Below the pieces are notes generated by a model that ran no database searches, was not told the DNA's origin, and worked only from the letters and a program-made list of their open reading frames with translations. Shown piece after piece: positions 40,323-40,820 of a stretch of DNA of 40,820 bases. The stretch is from assembly GCA_021324795.1 (NCBI GenBank), contig JAJPIK010000039.1, forward strand, positions 1 to 40,820. Direction: 5' to 3'. Position numbers and translations under genes: made by a program. The first letter of the stretch is position 1. Each line of letters starts with the position of its first letter. The stretch comes from Chloroflexota bacterium (GTDB lineage: Bacteria; Chloroflexota; UBA6077; FW602-bin22; CADDYW01).

Positions 40323-40820
40323 ATGAGACACCCCTTGGACCATGAAGTGGTATCTTACGTCATTCACCGTTTTCCCCATCATTCTATGCACAGCGGATAC
40401 GACCAAATTGTGCGCTTCTTTCCCAATGGGCAGGTCGTTCGTGGTCCAGCTCGCCTTGTCCGTCACTTAGCCACATTAGGCGACCGGCTCCCGCGCATGC
40501 GCAACCGGGGGATTGGCATCCTCGAGCTCGACGCCGTGCTGGCCATGCTGGTCGCACATCGACGTGTCTTTCATTTCGTCTACGCCGAGAATACCTATAC
40601 CTACGCCGGCTTCTTCAAAGCCCGGGGTGCCAACCGCATTGTCGCGACGTTACACCAGCCGCCCGCCTACCTCGATCGGCTGCTCGGAGAGATGCCAGAA
40701 GGAAAGCGACACCGCTGGATCGCGAACTATCGCCAGGCCGATGCGATCATCGTGCTCGGCGAGAACTTGCGCCGCTACGTGGCTGCTTTCCTGGACCCGG
40801 AGCGCGTGGTCATGATCCCC
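40323..40820 (+). CDS. Glycosyltransferase (GT4-like), truncated at the window edge
   Basis: The frame from the ATG at 40323 stays open for 166 codons to the window end. The translation has the look of a GT-B N-terminal domain: EVVSYVIHRFPHHSMHSGYDQIVRFF, then FHFVYAENTYTYAGFFKARGANRIVATLHQPP, and RQADAIIVLGENLRRYVAAFLDPERVVMIP, the usual end of the N-terminal Rossmann half in GT4 enzymes. The donor-binding C-terminal half is beyond the window. It starts 7 nt after the preceding glycosyltransferase, so it continues the operon. Confidence 0.8.
   Translation, partial: MRHPLDHEVVSYVIHRFPHHSMHSGYDQIVRFFPNGQVVRGPARLVRHLATLGDRLPRMRNRGIGILELDAVLAMLVAHRRVFHFVYAENTYTYAGFFKARGANRIVATLHQPPAYLDRLLGEMPEGKRHRWIANYRQADAIIVLGENLRRYVAAFLDPERVVMIP

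Noticed and set aside
1..40820. CRISPR arrays, rRNA, tRNA genes, transposases or integrases
   Set aside because: None seen: no regularly spaced repeats beyond the 16-nt triple repeat, no cloverleaf or rRNA-like sequence noticed, and no recombinase motifs in the translated frames.

Overview
The window looks like a piece of a moderately GC-rich (roughly 55-60%) bacterial chromosome, most likely from the phylum Chloroflexota (Thermomicrobia-like). That placement rests on resemblance, not on a marker gene: a DUF2079 membrane protein, secreted proteins with short tryptophan/glycine-rich modules of the FWSAFQRFGG type, a start at the left edge resembling the MDxxxF openings of Thermomicrobia secreted proteins, and frequent GTG/TTG starts. 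No rRNA, tRNA or CRISPR array was found.

Layout. 1-4650: edge of a minus-strand gene, a possible gene remnant, a DUF2079 membrane protein carrying a REP-like palindrome inside its reading frame, and an acyl-CoA synthetase of the acetyl-CoA synthetase fold. 4677-10945: a minus-strand block of four secreted proteins, three of which (6002-7069, 7647-8846, 9983-10945) share a roughly 110-residue domain that I do not recognise (motif TDRSGLILDP). Each of these three is followed by a long perfect hairpin (15, 19 and 27 bp) and has its own recognisable promoter. A GC-rich DUF1801 gene sits between two of them. 11023-15879: a MarR regulator, two membrane-fusion proteins and a 14-helix MFS pump (EmrAB-like), divergent from the last secreted gene and sharing an operator-like region with it. 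15893-18637: a minus-strand sugar-acid operon (galactonate-dehydratase-like enolase and a double-SDR protein). 18895-21724: a complete EF-P and beta-lysylation cluster (epmA, efp, epmB). 21820-27130: an orphan OmpR-type regulator, two TIM-barrel sugar isomerase/epimerases, a small membrane protein, and a NUDIX / metallo-beta-lactamase / NIPSNAP operon.

27283-40820: a long polysaccharide (capsule/EPS) locus, all on the plus strand and running off the right edge. A strong promoter is followed by a leader of about 490 nt containing a near-match to the ops element of RfaH/NusG-type antitermination. Then come a small excisionase-like HTH protein, a fused Wzz/BY-kinase, a GDP-mannose-3,5-epimerase-like enzyme, a Wzm/Wzt ABC exporter, and a tightly packed cassette of methyltransferase, sulfotransferase, CapK/PaaK-type adenylate-forming enzyme, DUF362 protein, UDP-sugar dehydrogenase and two glycosyltransferases. 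Taken together this suggests an exported polysaccharide containing uronic acid and possibly L-galactose or L-gulose, with methyl or sulfate decoration.

The least explained parts are the family of secreted three-repeat/two-domain proteins with long hairpins and iterated leader repeats, and the sulfotransferase-CapK-DUF362 cassette with its ops-like leader.
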